From NCBI RefSeq assembly GCF_016859285.1, contig NC_053402.1, forward strand, positions 25,994,360-26,058,359: a stretch of 64,000 nt of DNA, written 5' to 3'. The DNA is from Xiphias gladius (lineage: Eukaryota; Chordata; Actinopteri; Istiophoriformes; Xiphiidae). Below are positions 12,424 to 24,751 of the stretch, one piece after another; the first letter of the stretch is position 1, and the number at the start of each line of letters is the position of its first letter. A program made the translations under genes and the position numbers. The notes beneath the pieces are model-generated. The model worked only from the letters and a program-made list of their open reading frames with translations, made no database searches and was not told where the DNA came from.

Positions 12424-13819
12424 TACATACACACAGTAGCTGGTAGTAATTATCTCAGTTGTAGCTTCCTTCTGTTGCCCTGGACCAAGCCTCAGAACAT
12501 GAAAGTTGATTAAACATTTTTATTGGCTATTTGTGTGTATGTTAACTTGAAATATTCCTAAACACTCACTATCATGACCACAACAACAAGAGGCTGATTT
12601 TGATCATGATCACTCTCTTGACTACTCATCCTTTTACTGCTGCAGCTAACAAGCTAATGTGTAAGACACAAAAACAAACCTAACTTGAGGGTTTTGTTGG
12701 ATGAGATTCATAGCCACACATATATTTTATAAAATCCAAATGATGTACTTACAGCAAACCTTTATTTCAGTCTTGATATCGATCAGATGGTCCAAAACAA
12801 TATTGTCAATATAGAAATGGGCTCAGAAACATAAAATATTGTCAGTGTAAAATTGGTCCAAATTTCCAAATCCCTTCCAGAGCTTCTGCACTGTAGCTGG
12901 AGGTGAAGCTCCTGAACACAAAAAAAAACAAAATACACAGAGAGCTATTAGCCACCAGGACACTCCAACAAGCTGAAACTGTAAACTCTCTTTTGGTTGC
13001 TCAGTTCATCAGTTTTTCTCAGTTCCAAAGATTTCAAAGATAAATTCCCTGATTCTCTTTTAGTGCCCAAAAGCATAGCACCTGGACAAATACTATAGTT
13101 CCGGGATCATAACATTTTCTCTGAGTTCTTTGATAAATCTGCAATTTAAAAAAAATTTGGAAGCACCATAATAATTTTGGGGAATGCTCAATTCAGTATT
13201 ACAACAAATTCTAAGGATGCTGTAAACATTTTGGGAAGCGTCATAAAGTTGAAAAAATCAGACATTGTGCCAAAATCTGCGGGAGCTATAACACATTCAG
13301 GGATTAGAAGAAATTCAGAGATTAGAACATATTTGTTGATTAAACCAATTTCTGTGGCCACTGTAACACATTTGGAGATTAACAACTTCTTGCTTTAACC
13401 ACATCGAAATTTGCAAGCACCATGACAAAATCCAGAAGTTTTTCTTAATATATTAATTTTTTTTTCATTTTGTTTTTTGTACTCCTAATAGTTGCACTTT
13501 CCATGAGATAGACACTGTACAGAACAGGTTTAGATTAAAATATATATTAATCATAAATTGTAATTGTTGTCTTGCACATTTGCGCTCTGCCGAGTTAACT
13601 GTTAACACCATTTAAATACAAAGGACCAGTTTAGACTGGCCCGGATATATAGAGACCAGTAGTACTAACAGGATCCATAGTAACTACAGTAACCATACTA
13701 ACCATAGTAACCATAGTAACCATAGTATAGTTATTACCTGTAGGTCTGTGTGGAGGGAAACACTCAGGATGAAACACAAATTGATCCTCCTTTTTCCTGA
13801 AAATTATTTTATTATTGTG

Positions 13820-13880
<61 letters not shown>

Positions 13881-16416
13881 GTCAAATAAGAGGCATTATT
13901 AGCTGGAAAAGGTTTGATAAATATCTGATTTAAAACATGACTTTTTGTAAATATTGAATTTCTAATAATATCATCTGATTAAAATCTAATTTGTAATCTG
14001 ACATGAGGAGTGCCTGGTTTGTCCACCAGACACTTGAATAAAATAAAGGCTGAGTAAATGAATCTGATATTATACATTTAGATGTGACCCTTCTGTATCT
14101 GCTGATGTCTGATATCTAATAAATAAATTCATCAGTATAATTTTTGTTTTTCTTCACTAAACATACAAGCAGAGCTGAAACTCAAATATCTGCTTCTTTA
14201 TAAAAAGTCAAAGCTTCAAGGAGCCTGTGGACATAAAAACTCAAGGGGAACAGTCAACTAAAACTCCCAAGGTGCATTTCACTAACAAACAGCCAATAAC
14301 AGGCCCTCACCCTCTGCTGTTTAACCAGGAAGTTGAGGCTATGTTTTACACTTTTTAGAAACCTGATCATTCAGTTCAGTTTCTGATTCTGGATAATTCA
14401 CAATCAATTCAGCAACCATGGTGATGGGTTTGAGCTCTCACATCTCTGACTTGGAGTTCTGATACTTGAAGTCCACCGAAAACCCAAAACTTTGTCAGAA
14501 CCTGCTGAATTTGGAACATTTTGTTGTGTAAAGATACAGGTCTGAGGTCAGGTTTAGGTCTTAATTTTGGCAGAACCAGTCTGGTTAAGTGTCGGTCTTA
14601 AAGACAAAGGAATGGGATGGTTCTGGTCTCAGGTTCAGACTCAGTGCTTAACTCTACTCTGACTGTTGTTCTCTGCATAGCAGCAGTGGCTAAGGCTCAT
14701 GGGTACTATAGTATATGTGGTAAAGTAGAACTAATCCAGAACCTGTGTGATGGTTTCATTCTGTGGAAGACTCCTGAGTTTTTCCTCATGTGTCACTACA
14801 CCTTGGCAAATCTAAATGCCTGGACTTCCCTGCTCTTCCATATTCTAGTTCCAGGTAAATCAACCACTGCAGAGGTCTGTAGAAATTCACAATTCATCAG
14901 GTTCACAAGGGACCTCAAACTTAAACTGTGGACTTACAGAGAGCCTTTGGAATGGAGACTGGAATGGACTTAACTCAGAAATTTAACCATAGTTCATAAC
15001 AATATGGATGTGACGATGTAAAAGAAAAAAAACTATAGCTTACGACGAATCACATAGTTAGAAAGACATGACAAAAACTGTTATGTCACCCATATGCTAA
15101 AGATCTATCATTGATGAACAGAAAAAAAAATACATTTAAAAAAGCATCATATAACAACAAAAAAAACAAAAAAAAACAAAACAATATCATATAATTATAG
15201 ATAAAATAATTTTAAAATCCTATAAATACCTTTGTTAAGTGGGAAGACTAAATTAACACAATTATTCAATGGAAAGACATTCAATATTATGTATAATTCA
15301 ACCTTAAATGTTTCAATACATTAAACACAAATACAGATAATATCTTTGGCCTTGAACAAACCAGCTTGTGTAGATTTTCTAACAATGATGAAGCATCAGT
15401 CTAACATCTGCAGTACTGTCCAGTTTTAGCGTTATATTGGGATCAAGTTCAAAAGTGGATAGTGAATCATAATAATTATACAACAAGAACTTGGAAACTG
15501 TCATTCTAGAAGACTTAAGTAATAAATACATAATAAAACATTAAGGACAATACGGGATAATATGTCACATTCTCCCATAAATCACTGAAAATGCTAAAAG
15601 GATGGGACTGGGCCTCGGGGAAGGATGGGCATTAAGGAAAAATTAAGGGGAATTTATTATTAGTTGATTCGAACGTGCCCAGGTACCCCTGGAGTTTGAG
15701 GTGTCTGTGTCCATGCCTGCTGGCCTATGCTCCTCCTCCCTGTCTTCTGACTTTTATCTTTTCTGTTCTCTCAGAGCTGTAAAGCAGCAGATATGCACAT
15801 ATCAAGCATGAGTTTTCAACATCAGCTCCATGAAGAAGTCTTAAGAAAAACACTTTGAAATTAGTTACAAGGTTGGGAAGGCCACTTCATCTCCATGGAA
15901 ACAAGTCCAGTCTTAAGTCGCCTCTCACAGCACATTTTAACCCCTCGGTGTCCAGCACCTCCAACATGATGACAGTGAACATGTTAACAGGTATGTACGA
16001 TTGGAGTTCATGAGGACCAAGAAGAAGAAGAAGTCTGCACTTCCTCTCTGTACTCCTGCACATACACACTTGCTGGTCTCACCTTGACTCTGGATCATTA
16101 CTGAAGAAAAAACCTTCAGAGAGAACTTTTATCTCTGAAAATGAAATACTGTCTGGTTCTTCAGGTTTCACGTACTCTGTTTATTTATGACTGAAGCTGC
16201 TGAAGTTTTAAACTTTTATCTTTGTGTTTGCTTCACCTGATCCTTCAACATCAACACAGACAGGTGAGAAAACAGGTGAGTCAGTTTACATTCAGAGAAC
16301 TGCTGTTTTTTTCCTTTATTGTTCTCATGAATTTTAGAGTGCATTTGATTGTTTTTACAGTACGTTTGAGACGTTTTACAGTGTTTGATCAGTTTCACGG
16401 TATTTGATCAGATTTG
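12421..16416. other. Intergenic, no gene seen
   Basis: AT-rich, no recognised coding sequence. It holds a (GT)n run at 13822-13878 and a vaguely repetitive stretch at 13155-13440 (words like TTTTGGGAAGC and GGGATTAGAAG). The open frame at 14617-14973 (118 codons) has no recognisable domain and I regard it as chance. Confidence 0.6.
13822..13878. repeat. (GT)n microsatellite
   Basis: About 28 uninterrupted GT units. Confidence 0.95.
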
Positions 16417-16928
16417 CATTTACATTTACTCATTTGACAGATGCTTTTAACCAAAGCCATTTACAAGTGAGGAACAACACTAAAGCTTCACTACAGTAGG
16501 AGACCTTCAAGTAAGAACTAAGTGCTAAATCTGTTTAAGGAGGCAATGTGCACTAGAGATCAGGTAAAGAAGTTCACCGAATGTACACAGTAAGTGCTAG
16601 TTATGCATCTTCGGGTGTTAGAGGTGTTAGGAGATAGAGAGGAGTGGCCCTGCTCTGATAGCATTTGATACCTCGTTCCACCATTAGGGAACCACAAATG
16701 AGAACAGTCTGGACTGCGATTGCCTTGTGTGCAGGGATTACAGTGCCAGACGACGTTCCTTGGAGGAACACAGTGGCTCAGAAGGAGCATAAGCCTGTAT
16801 GATTGAGTTCAGGTAGACGGGTGCAGATCCGGAAGTCACTTTGTAGGCGAGCATTAGTGACGTGCTCTTTTAGGCTGATTGAAAACTGGACACACCGCGG
16901 CATTGTGAACCATCTGTAAAAGTTTCAC
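16417..16928 (-). mobile_element. L2-type LINE 3' end, minus strand
   Basis: Reverse complement of the same family as 5478-6140. The tail ACAGATGCTTTTAACCAAAG at the left end is the inverted GGATAAAAGC...CTGCCAAATG motif, and the body at 16640-16925 reads back as QNAV, QPKRA and LAYK-like pieces. An internal stretch is deleted near 16860. Noncoding remnant. Confidence 0.8.
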
Positions 16929-17738
16929 TGTTTGATCACTTTTATTTTACATTTGATCACCTATATTGTGTTTGATCAGATTTACAGTATGCTGGCTATT
17001 CTTGGTTTTATTCTCAGTTTTAAAAAGTGTTCAGTTGGTTTCATGCTGTGTTTGATTAGTTTTTGGTTGTGGTTGTTTTTGCGAACGATGTTGGCAGACG
17101 CTTGGTTCTCAGAACTCAGACAGTTCATATAATTTAGCACTAGTTTTTGTAAAATCTCTTCTGAACTTCAGTCAAACAAACTTCTTTAAAAAAATCAAAT
17201 AATTAACGGCACATTCAAGTTTCTGTGGGTTGTTGCTGAGTTTGTCCAGCTCATTAACCAGCCACCATCTGGTTTCAGACTAAAGTAAAGGTGGTGAACA
17301 TTATCAGACTTTCCTGGACTCTTGTCGTGACTCTCTGTGACTGCGATTCATAGCCAAGCTTTGAATTACTGATCATCATCACAGTCTGATCAGGATCATG
17401 TGTATTTAGCCCTCTAGAGTCAGATGTTTCTTTTGCCATGTTGGTTAAAGCAGCACTGATTGACAGCTGCTCTGTTCGTTCAGTTTGATATAAAACTCAC
17501 TGTGTGATGTGCTGACATGTTAAAACACATAATGGAATGTGGTGGCTTCTAAAAACATCTTAGCAAAAGAATTTGGAAAAAATGAAAAACATCTCAAATT
17601 CAAGTTTATCAATAAAGGAAGAAAGAAACAATTGAAAAAAAAAGATAAAACACATAAGAACAATGGAATGAAGGAACCAGACAAAAGATGCCAGAAATAT
17701 ATTCTCAGATTCTGTAGGATTTGGTCTTAAACATATTT

Positions 17739-17784
<46 letters not shown>

Positions 17785-20530
17785 AAAAAATAAAAATATA
17801 TATAATCCTGAACACTTATTTACATGTTTATTTGTTTGTTTGTTTGTTTACCTAAATGTAGTAAAATTTAAATAAAGTGAGAATAAAAAACTCAAGTACC
17901 CACGTCTCTCTGTCTCTGTTGTCATGACAAGTTACCAGTGGTAAGTGGTTTTTATGTTGTGTCTGATCAGTGTAAACTGATGTGATGGAGATCAGACTGT
18001 TAGCTTTTATTAGCATTTCCATCACATCACTTCTTTATCTGCTGCTGTCGCCGTGATGACGCAGAGACCACAAAGAAGATCTCCTTCCAGTGAACAAACA
18101 GAAGTTGCTGTTAGAGCACATCACATATTTATTCAACCGTACAGTCACTGATTTGATCCGGTGTAGTGAAAATATCAGATCAGGTTCAGTATAAATATTC
18201 ATGACAAAGACAGTAAAGTCGCAGATAGATTTAATTTCTGAACCATAAACTATAAATAATTCAAAAAGTTATGTTATAGCAAGAGAAAATCATTCAAAAA
18301 GAAAATAATTTATTCAGCTTGTGACTTTGAAAGCACTCATATCAGTCTCTTAGAGAACTTTTATATTATAATATATGTATATAAAAAATAAGCTCTGATA
18401 GAATGAGAGAGATAAACAGAATGAATGAATAAATCCCTAACCCCAAATGAATAGAATAAAATTCAAACAAAGGCTTTCTTCAAGTCTGATATAAAAGACC
18501 AGGGAGTAGGATCAGAATTTGCACGGACATCTTGGTTTTTATTTCTTTGGATCAAATAATCAGATTTAAAAATACATTCAATAAATTAAAAACAGTTTAC
18601 AAACTGAAAACCCTCTGCATTTCCAGCCATCTGATACAACACAATACAACACACACTTCAGACAACACTTCCTTTACCCTGATGTTGTTTTATCGTCTCA
18701 CTAAACCCTTAACCCTTTAAAATGAAACAGTCGTCTCTTCAGCCTCAGGCTGAATGTGCAATTTCGTTGTCTCCTCTCAAACCTCTAAGTCTGATTCGTC
18801 TAAATCACTGTCAGAGGTCTGAGAAGCTCAAACTAAGACCAGAAAAAAGTTTGAAATGATAAATGAAATCAAAGTCAGGGCAGTATTTTTCGTTTTTTCG
18901 AGGGTTAATTCAGCTGCTGCAGCAGAGAAAAATAACAGCAGGAAGCAGTAAGAATAGAAATAATAACAGAAACTACACCAGAGTAATTCCAGTCAAAAGA
19001 CAAGCTGACACTGATGTGATATGTACATTAGCCACCGTGTGTAGTGTCGTATGAGAGAGGGATGTGTTAATGTTTTAAACTAATATTGGATTAGACTGGA
19101 GAATATAATAATCATATAACATAGCTTTTGTTGAATGTTTAAATGTGAAATTAAACTCATAGAATCTTTCCATCCGGTTTCATATTGAACATAATGAAGA
19201 CCTCCTACCACTGTGGGGTCTTCCTCTCTCTGTGTCTCTGACCTCGCTCTCCCTTCCACCTGTCCATCTGGTCTCCATGGTAACTAGACCATCTCAGGTT
19301 GACGGGACATTAGGTCCAATCCAAGCTGATTAGATGGAAACAGTATGACCGAATGGTTGGCATCGGTCAATAATCATGATTATCGATACTGTTATTACAC
19401 TGAACTGCAGACTGACTACAGTACCCATAAGCCCTTCGTCAGTCATGTGATTGGTTTGTTTACAGTTTCTCTCAGCTCATTTTCTGACTAGTCCAGATCA
19501 GTCATCCTGACTTTATACTGAGTAGCTCACCACATCACATCTCCCTAAATCAAGACACTTAACGCCATCAGTGACCTCATCAGTGACCTCGACCTGCGTC
19601 ATACAGCAGAAACAGGTGAAATGAATCAGTCAACACAAATGAGATTTACTAAAGATAAGTATCTAAGCTTCACACATCTCATCACTGTCACATTTAAAAA
19701 AAAAATATGATCCAAAATCAAAATGTTTTGTTATATTGTTATATCAATTTATACTGTAAATCTGGAAACATGTAATGATTTATCATTATGATTAATAATT
19801 ATTTTTTAAAAATAAATATATTATAATTGATACTTTTTAAAGTTTAAATGTAAAAAATATGTATTACTGTAATATGTAGTTTTATTTTGCGGGTCTTAGA
19901 ATCCACATCAGATGATCAGTGATCACTGATGACTTTTGCCTTCTCTTTACATTTTTTAATTGTGAACTCTGTAAACTTCTAAAACAGGAGGTTCGTTCCT
20001 CTTTATTTGTAAAGATATGAATGATCAGTCCACCTGTTTCTGACTCTGCAGTTATTACAGATGTTTATGTGAGGGACACTAACCAGTCAACATAATGGTG
20101 AATTTCCTTAGTGAAAGAATCTAGACTTCCCATGTGTTGACTGATTCTCAGAAAGAGATCAGTAATTAATCTTTGTTCCTCCCTTTAAATGGAAACAGTT
20201 TCATTTGATAAGATCAAATAAGAAACAAACATGATGACTTTATAATAATTAATGTTCATTGTGTCACAGTGACCTCGGTCAAACAGGAAGTGACTCGTAT
20301 GTCTTCTTCTCTGCTCTCACAGTGACACCTGCTGGAGAGTCTGAGAATTTCACTGATCAATAAAACCTGTTTTGATTAGAGATCATCAGTCATTAAATGA
20401 CTTGAATGACAGAACAGTTAAACTTAGTGATGTTCAGTAAGTGGAAGTTTGTGTTGCTGTAAATCTTTTATTAACAACAAGTGGGTCCAAATTATTGTGG
20501 CTTCATGCTTGCTAATGTGAAAATCTGATT

Positions 20531-20534
<4 letters not shown>
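16929..20534. other. Intergenic, no gene seen
   Basis: AT-rich DNA with an (AT)n run at 17741-17777 and no recognisable exons. The short open frames (17539-17730, 18532-18720, 18863-19054) are Lys/Ile/Thr-rich and look like chance. Confidence 0.6.
17741..17777. repeat. (AT)n microsatellite
   Basis: About 18 AT units. Confidence 0.95.
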
Positions 20535-20611
<77 letters not shown>

Positions 20612-20614
20612 TAT

Positions 20615-20660
<46 letters not shown>
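20535..20660. repeat. Long (AT)n array
   Basis: Two AT runs separated by a short GATATACTTTA interruption near 20610-20620, followed by further degenerate AT/ATA sequence to about 20700. A self-complementary tract likely to form cruciforms and hard to assemble exactly. Confidence 0.95.
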
Positions 20661-20663
<3 letters not shown>

Positions 20664-20789
20664 ATATATAATATATATAATATAAAATATATAATATATA
20701 TTTTAAAAAAAAAACAGAAAAAGATGTAAAAAAACAAAAATTTGATCTAATTTATGTTTTTTGCATCTTTTTCAATCTTTTTACATGTT

Positions 20790-22175
20790 ACAGTGGCATG
20801 AAAAAATTGGACACCCGGCTTGGTAACTACCTATTAACGCCCCCTTTGGTAAGTATCACAGCTTGTGAATACTTCTTGTAGCAGCTAATAGTCTCAGTTC
20901 TTGTTTGGGAAGTTTTCACACATTCTTCCCACAAAAGGCTTCTAGCTCTGAGATTATGGTCCGTCTTGCATGCACTGCTCTTTTGAGGTCTAGCCACAGA
21001 TTTTCCATGATGTTTAGGTCAGGGGACTCTGAGGGCCATGACAAAACCGTCAGCTTGCTCCTCTTGAAGTAGTCCATTGTGTATATTGAAGTGGGTTCAG
21101 GATCATTATCCTGTTGTAAAAGCCATCTTCATTTCATCTTTAGCTTTTTTACAGACTCTGTGATATTTTCTCCCAGAATTTGTTTTTAGTTAATTGAATC
21201 CATTCTGCCCTCTACCGGTTCCCTGTGCCACTGGCTGCAACATAAGACCAAAGCAACAAGGACAACCAATTCTGAGCGTCATGTCTGGAGGAAACCAGAC
21301 ATGATGCTCAGAATGACGCCAAACAGTACAGTCTTGGTTTCATCAGAGCAGCGAATCGGATTTCTCACAGTCTGAGAGTCCTTTATGCGCTTTTTTGCAA
21401 AGATTCACTGAGGAGAGGCTTCCATCTGGCCACTCTGCCATAAAGCCCAGATTGGTGAAGTGCTACAGTGATGGTTGTCATCCTGGAAGTTTCTCCCATC
21501 TCCATGCAGGATCCCTGGAGCTCAGCCAGAGTGACCATCGGATTCTTGGTCACCTCTCTTACTAAGGCCCTTCTCCCCCGCAATTGCTCAGTTTGGTGGG
21601 GCAATCAGCTCTAGGAAGAGTCCTGGTTGTTCCAAACTCCTTCCATTGAAGAATTATGGAGGCCATTGTTCTCTTGGGAACCTTCAATGCAGCAGAAATT
21701 TTTTGTAGCCTTCCCCAGATCTATGCCTCAACACAATCCTGGCTCTGAGTTCTGCAGGCAGTTCCTTCGACGTCATGGATTGGCTTTTGCTCCGATATGC
21801 ATTGTCAGCTGTGAGACCTTACATAGACAGGTGTGTGCCTCTCCAAATTGTGTTCAATCAATTGAATTGAACACACCTGGAAGCCAATCAAGGTGTAGAA
21901 ACATCTCCAAGGTGATCGAGTGATCAAGAAATGGGTGGCACCTGAGCTCAATTTCAAGTGTCATAGCAAACAGTCTGAATACTTATGTCAATGGAATATT
22001 TCAGTTTTTCATTTTTAAAAAAATTTCAAAATTCTAAAATTCTGTTTTCACTTTGTCATTATGAGGTCTTAAGTATAGATTGATGAGGGGAAAAAATCTT
22101 ATTTTTTTAAATTTTAGCATAAGGCTGCAACAATGTGAAATAGTTGAAGGGGTCTCAATACTTTCCAAATACACG
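20790..22175 (-). mobile_element. Composite Tc1/mariner transposon remnants
   Basis: The left end (20790) starts CAGTGGCATGAAAAAATTGG, a terminal-repeat motif of one fish Tc1/mariner family. The 21290-22175 part belongs to another: its minus strand encodes KNPMVTLAELQ and HQSGLYGRVARWKPLLSES (21400-21560), the DNA-binding part of a Tc1 transposase. It ends with the inverted AAAGTATTGAGACCCCTTC-type terminus near 22150. Catalytic aspartates are not readable and the frame is broken, so this is a dead mosaic of two insertions. Confidence 0.75.
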
Positions 22176-22687
22176 GTTTATGTGTGTGTGTGTGTGTTTG
22201 TGTATATATATATATATATTCCACTAGTAACTATGTTTTGCCTGTTGGTAGCCTGGTGAGGGTCACGGCTTCTATTCACAAACTCACAAACTCAGATTCT
22301 GAACACATTCTGTGTCACTGAGGATGTCACAGCTGTGATGTCATAGAACCCTCTATTGGTTGGATGGTTACGTGGGGTTCATATAGATTATTTTATGTCT
22401 GTATTTTCGATTTTCTCAAGAACCGCTCATCCAAACAATTTCACAGTCAACACTTCGCTTCCCTGTTTCCTCGGCAATATCCATGTGAAGTTTGAAGTCA
22501 ATCATATGAGCAATTTGTGAAGGACAGACAGACAGAAAAAAATTTGTGTACATATATATATTAGGTTTTCACCCGTACAGAGGTAGGCCAGCAGCATCAT
22601 GGACCTTGCCTAAGGTCCACAATGGATATGTGTTACCCTGCCCTGGCCAGGATTCAAACCCTTGGCCTCCTGCCCCAAAGTCAGCAG

Positions 22688-22689
22688 TG

Positions 22690-22724
<35 letters not shown>

Positions 22725-22810
22725 GTATATATGTATGTATATATGTGTATATATGTATGTATATATATGTATATATATATATGTGTGTGTATATGTATAC
22801 GCATATATGT
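22688..22810. repeat. TATATG-type microsatellite
   Basis: Imperfect GTATAT and GTATGTATAT units over about 120 bases. It fuses by chance in frame to the LINE fragment that follows, producing an artificially long open frame. Confidence 0.9.
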
Positions 22811-23650
22811 ATCCACACCTACTGGCTAAAGAAACTGACTGCACTCCATGAACACCTGGCAGCACAAATTAACCAGCTGGTGATGAATGGGACACACCCA
22901 GAGTGGTTAAACCAAGGGCGGACAGTCCTGATCATGAAGGACCCCCAGAAGGGCACGATCCCATCCAACTCCCGGCCAATAACCTGCCTCTGTACAACAT
23001 GGAAGCTCCTGTCAGGCATCATAGCGGCTAAGATGAATAGGCACAGGGCCCAATACATGAGCAGGGTTCAGAAAGGAATTGATAGTAATACCAGGGGAGC
23101 TAAGCACCAGCTACTGGCCAATAGAGCAGTCACCCAAGACTGCAAGACCGGGCAGACCAACCTTTGCACCGCCTGGATTGACTACAAGAAGGCCTGTGCC
23201 ACACACATGGATACTGGAATCCTTGGACATGTACAACATCAGCAGGACACTGAGAGCCTTCATCAAGAACTCAATGGGGCTGTGGAAAACAACTCAAAGC
23301 CAATTGCACAAGTTACCATCAAGTGCGGCATATACCAAGGTGATGCTCTATCCCCGCTGCTGTTCTGCATAGGCCTTAACCCCCTCAGCCAGATCATCTC
23401 AAAGAGTGATTACGGGTACCAGTTCCGAAGCGGAACAACCATCGGTCACCTCCTCTACATGGATGACGTCAAGCTGTATGCCAGGAATGAGCGAGACATC
23501 GACTCACTGATCCACCTCACCAGGATCTACAGCCACAACATCGAAATGTCATTTGGACTAGATAAGTGTGGTCAGATGGTATCAAAGAGAGGAAAGATGA
23601 TCAGAATGGAGGGGGTTGAACTACCAGAAGGCAGCATTGCATTAGCCTAG
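22805..23650 (+). mobile_element. Non-LTR retrotransposon RT fragment (R2/R4-like LINE)
   Basis: The translation contains RT blocks in order: HPEWLNQGRTVLIMKDPQKG, NSRPITCLCTTWKLL, then GIYQGDALSPLLFCIGLNPL, HLLYMDDVKLYARNERDIDS with the catalytic Met-Asp-Asp, and GLDKCGQMVSKRGK. These blocks fit the R2-type LINEs with a restriction-like endonuclease that are frequent in fish. Around 23200-23290 the correct frame moves to another frame (MYNISRTLRAFIKNSMGLW) and back, so two compensating frameshifts keep a misleading single open frame. The first RT aspartate motif after DYKKA is damaged. N and C termini are missing. Confidence 0.8.
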
Positions 23651-23999
23651 CCATGATTTGACGCTTCGAAAGCTCCTCTTTGCTTGGAATAACAATTTGA
23701 CCTCTGACACTTTCACTTAGTTATGTTGCCATTTTGCCACAATGCTACTAAGTAATCAATGATCTGCCAGAAACTTGAAGCACAACCTTACTTATCATTA
23801 TTATTATTATTATTATTCAACAGGTGAACACTGGCTACAAGTTGAGTTACTTGAACGAATCCAATTCAACTGAGCGTCGTCGAAACGCATGCTTCAATGG
23901 AAGGGATACAACCGGTAACTGGTTATAACGTCGTGTTTTGTTCTGACCAACATCAGCTGATCTTTTCTGCTGAGGGAGATGTGACGTGATGTTTTAGTC

Positions 24000-24500
24000 T
24001 CTCTGCGTTTTACAGTGCAGTGATGCAGCAGGTCACCATGGTAACAGCAGCCTCCTCTCCCAGCATGCAGCAGAAGCGGAGCAGCCCCCCCCTCCACAGA
24101 ACGGCAGCAGGGTGGAGCAGCAGCAGCAGCAGACAGACGGACATCAGCTGCAGCAGAGCCCGGAGGTGAGACACTGAGGTAAGACGCAGAATCACACAGC
24201 AGCACCACCTGTCTGTGTCTCATCTGTCTGAGTGTCTGTCTCCCACCTGTCTGTGTGTCTGTCTTTTCTATCACCTATGTCTCTCTATGTATTTCTGCTC
24301 CATGTGTCTCTGCCGCTCCCGTCTGCAGCCTCGGAGGCTCTCAGGTGGCAGAAGCGGCAAACGTGGTAGAGGTGTTTTCCGCTCTCTGACCGTCTGTCTG
24401 ACCACCCGGTTCACCGGTCCGCGTGCCGCCCCGCCGCCGCCCGTTAGCCTGTTAGCCTGCAGGCTAAGTGAGCTTCAGAGAGAGGAGGTGCAGGGAGGTG
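24000..24500 (+). promoter_or_regulatory. Possible mapt promoter / noncoding first exon
   Basis: A locally GC- and CpG-richer stretch in an AT-rich region. It includes a CAG-rich segment with a good donor (CCCGGAG|GTGAGAC, exon end at 24165) and CpG-dense sequence at 24330-24450. Human MAPT has a noncoding exon 0 in a CpG island, so this is a candidate for the fish equivalent. The link to the coding exon at 24752 is inference; no TATA box is evident. Confidence 0.35.
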
Positions 24501-24751
24501 AACGTGTGCATAGGTGATTGACAGGTGGAGGAGACGGTAGACTCTGATAGAAACGGACTTTACTGTTGCTGCATCATCATCATGGAGGACTTACTCTCTT
24601 ACTGAGCATGCTCACTGCCTCCTCCTCCTCATCCCTTCACCTCGTCTCCTCTCCCTTCATCTCCTTCTCCTGTCCTCTTCTCTTCTCTCTTCTCCTACTC
24701 CTGTCCTCTTCTCTCCTCCACACCCCCCCCCCCCCGGGGTCTGTAGGAGTA

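Noticed and set aside
14617..14973. 118-codon open frame between crhr1 and mapt
   Set aside because: No recognisable domain, no supporting splice context, and a composition like its AT-rich surroundings.
22546..22865. Tyr/Ile/His-rich frames on both strands
   Set aside because: Artefact of the TATATG microsatellite.
9317..24000. Looked for a gene between crhr1 and mapt (SPPL2C in mammals)
   Set aside because: No presenilin-like motifs (YD, GxGD) or other exons seen; only repeats.
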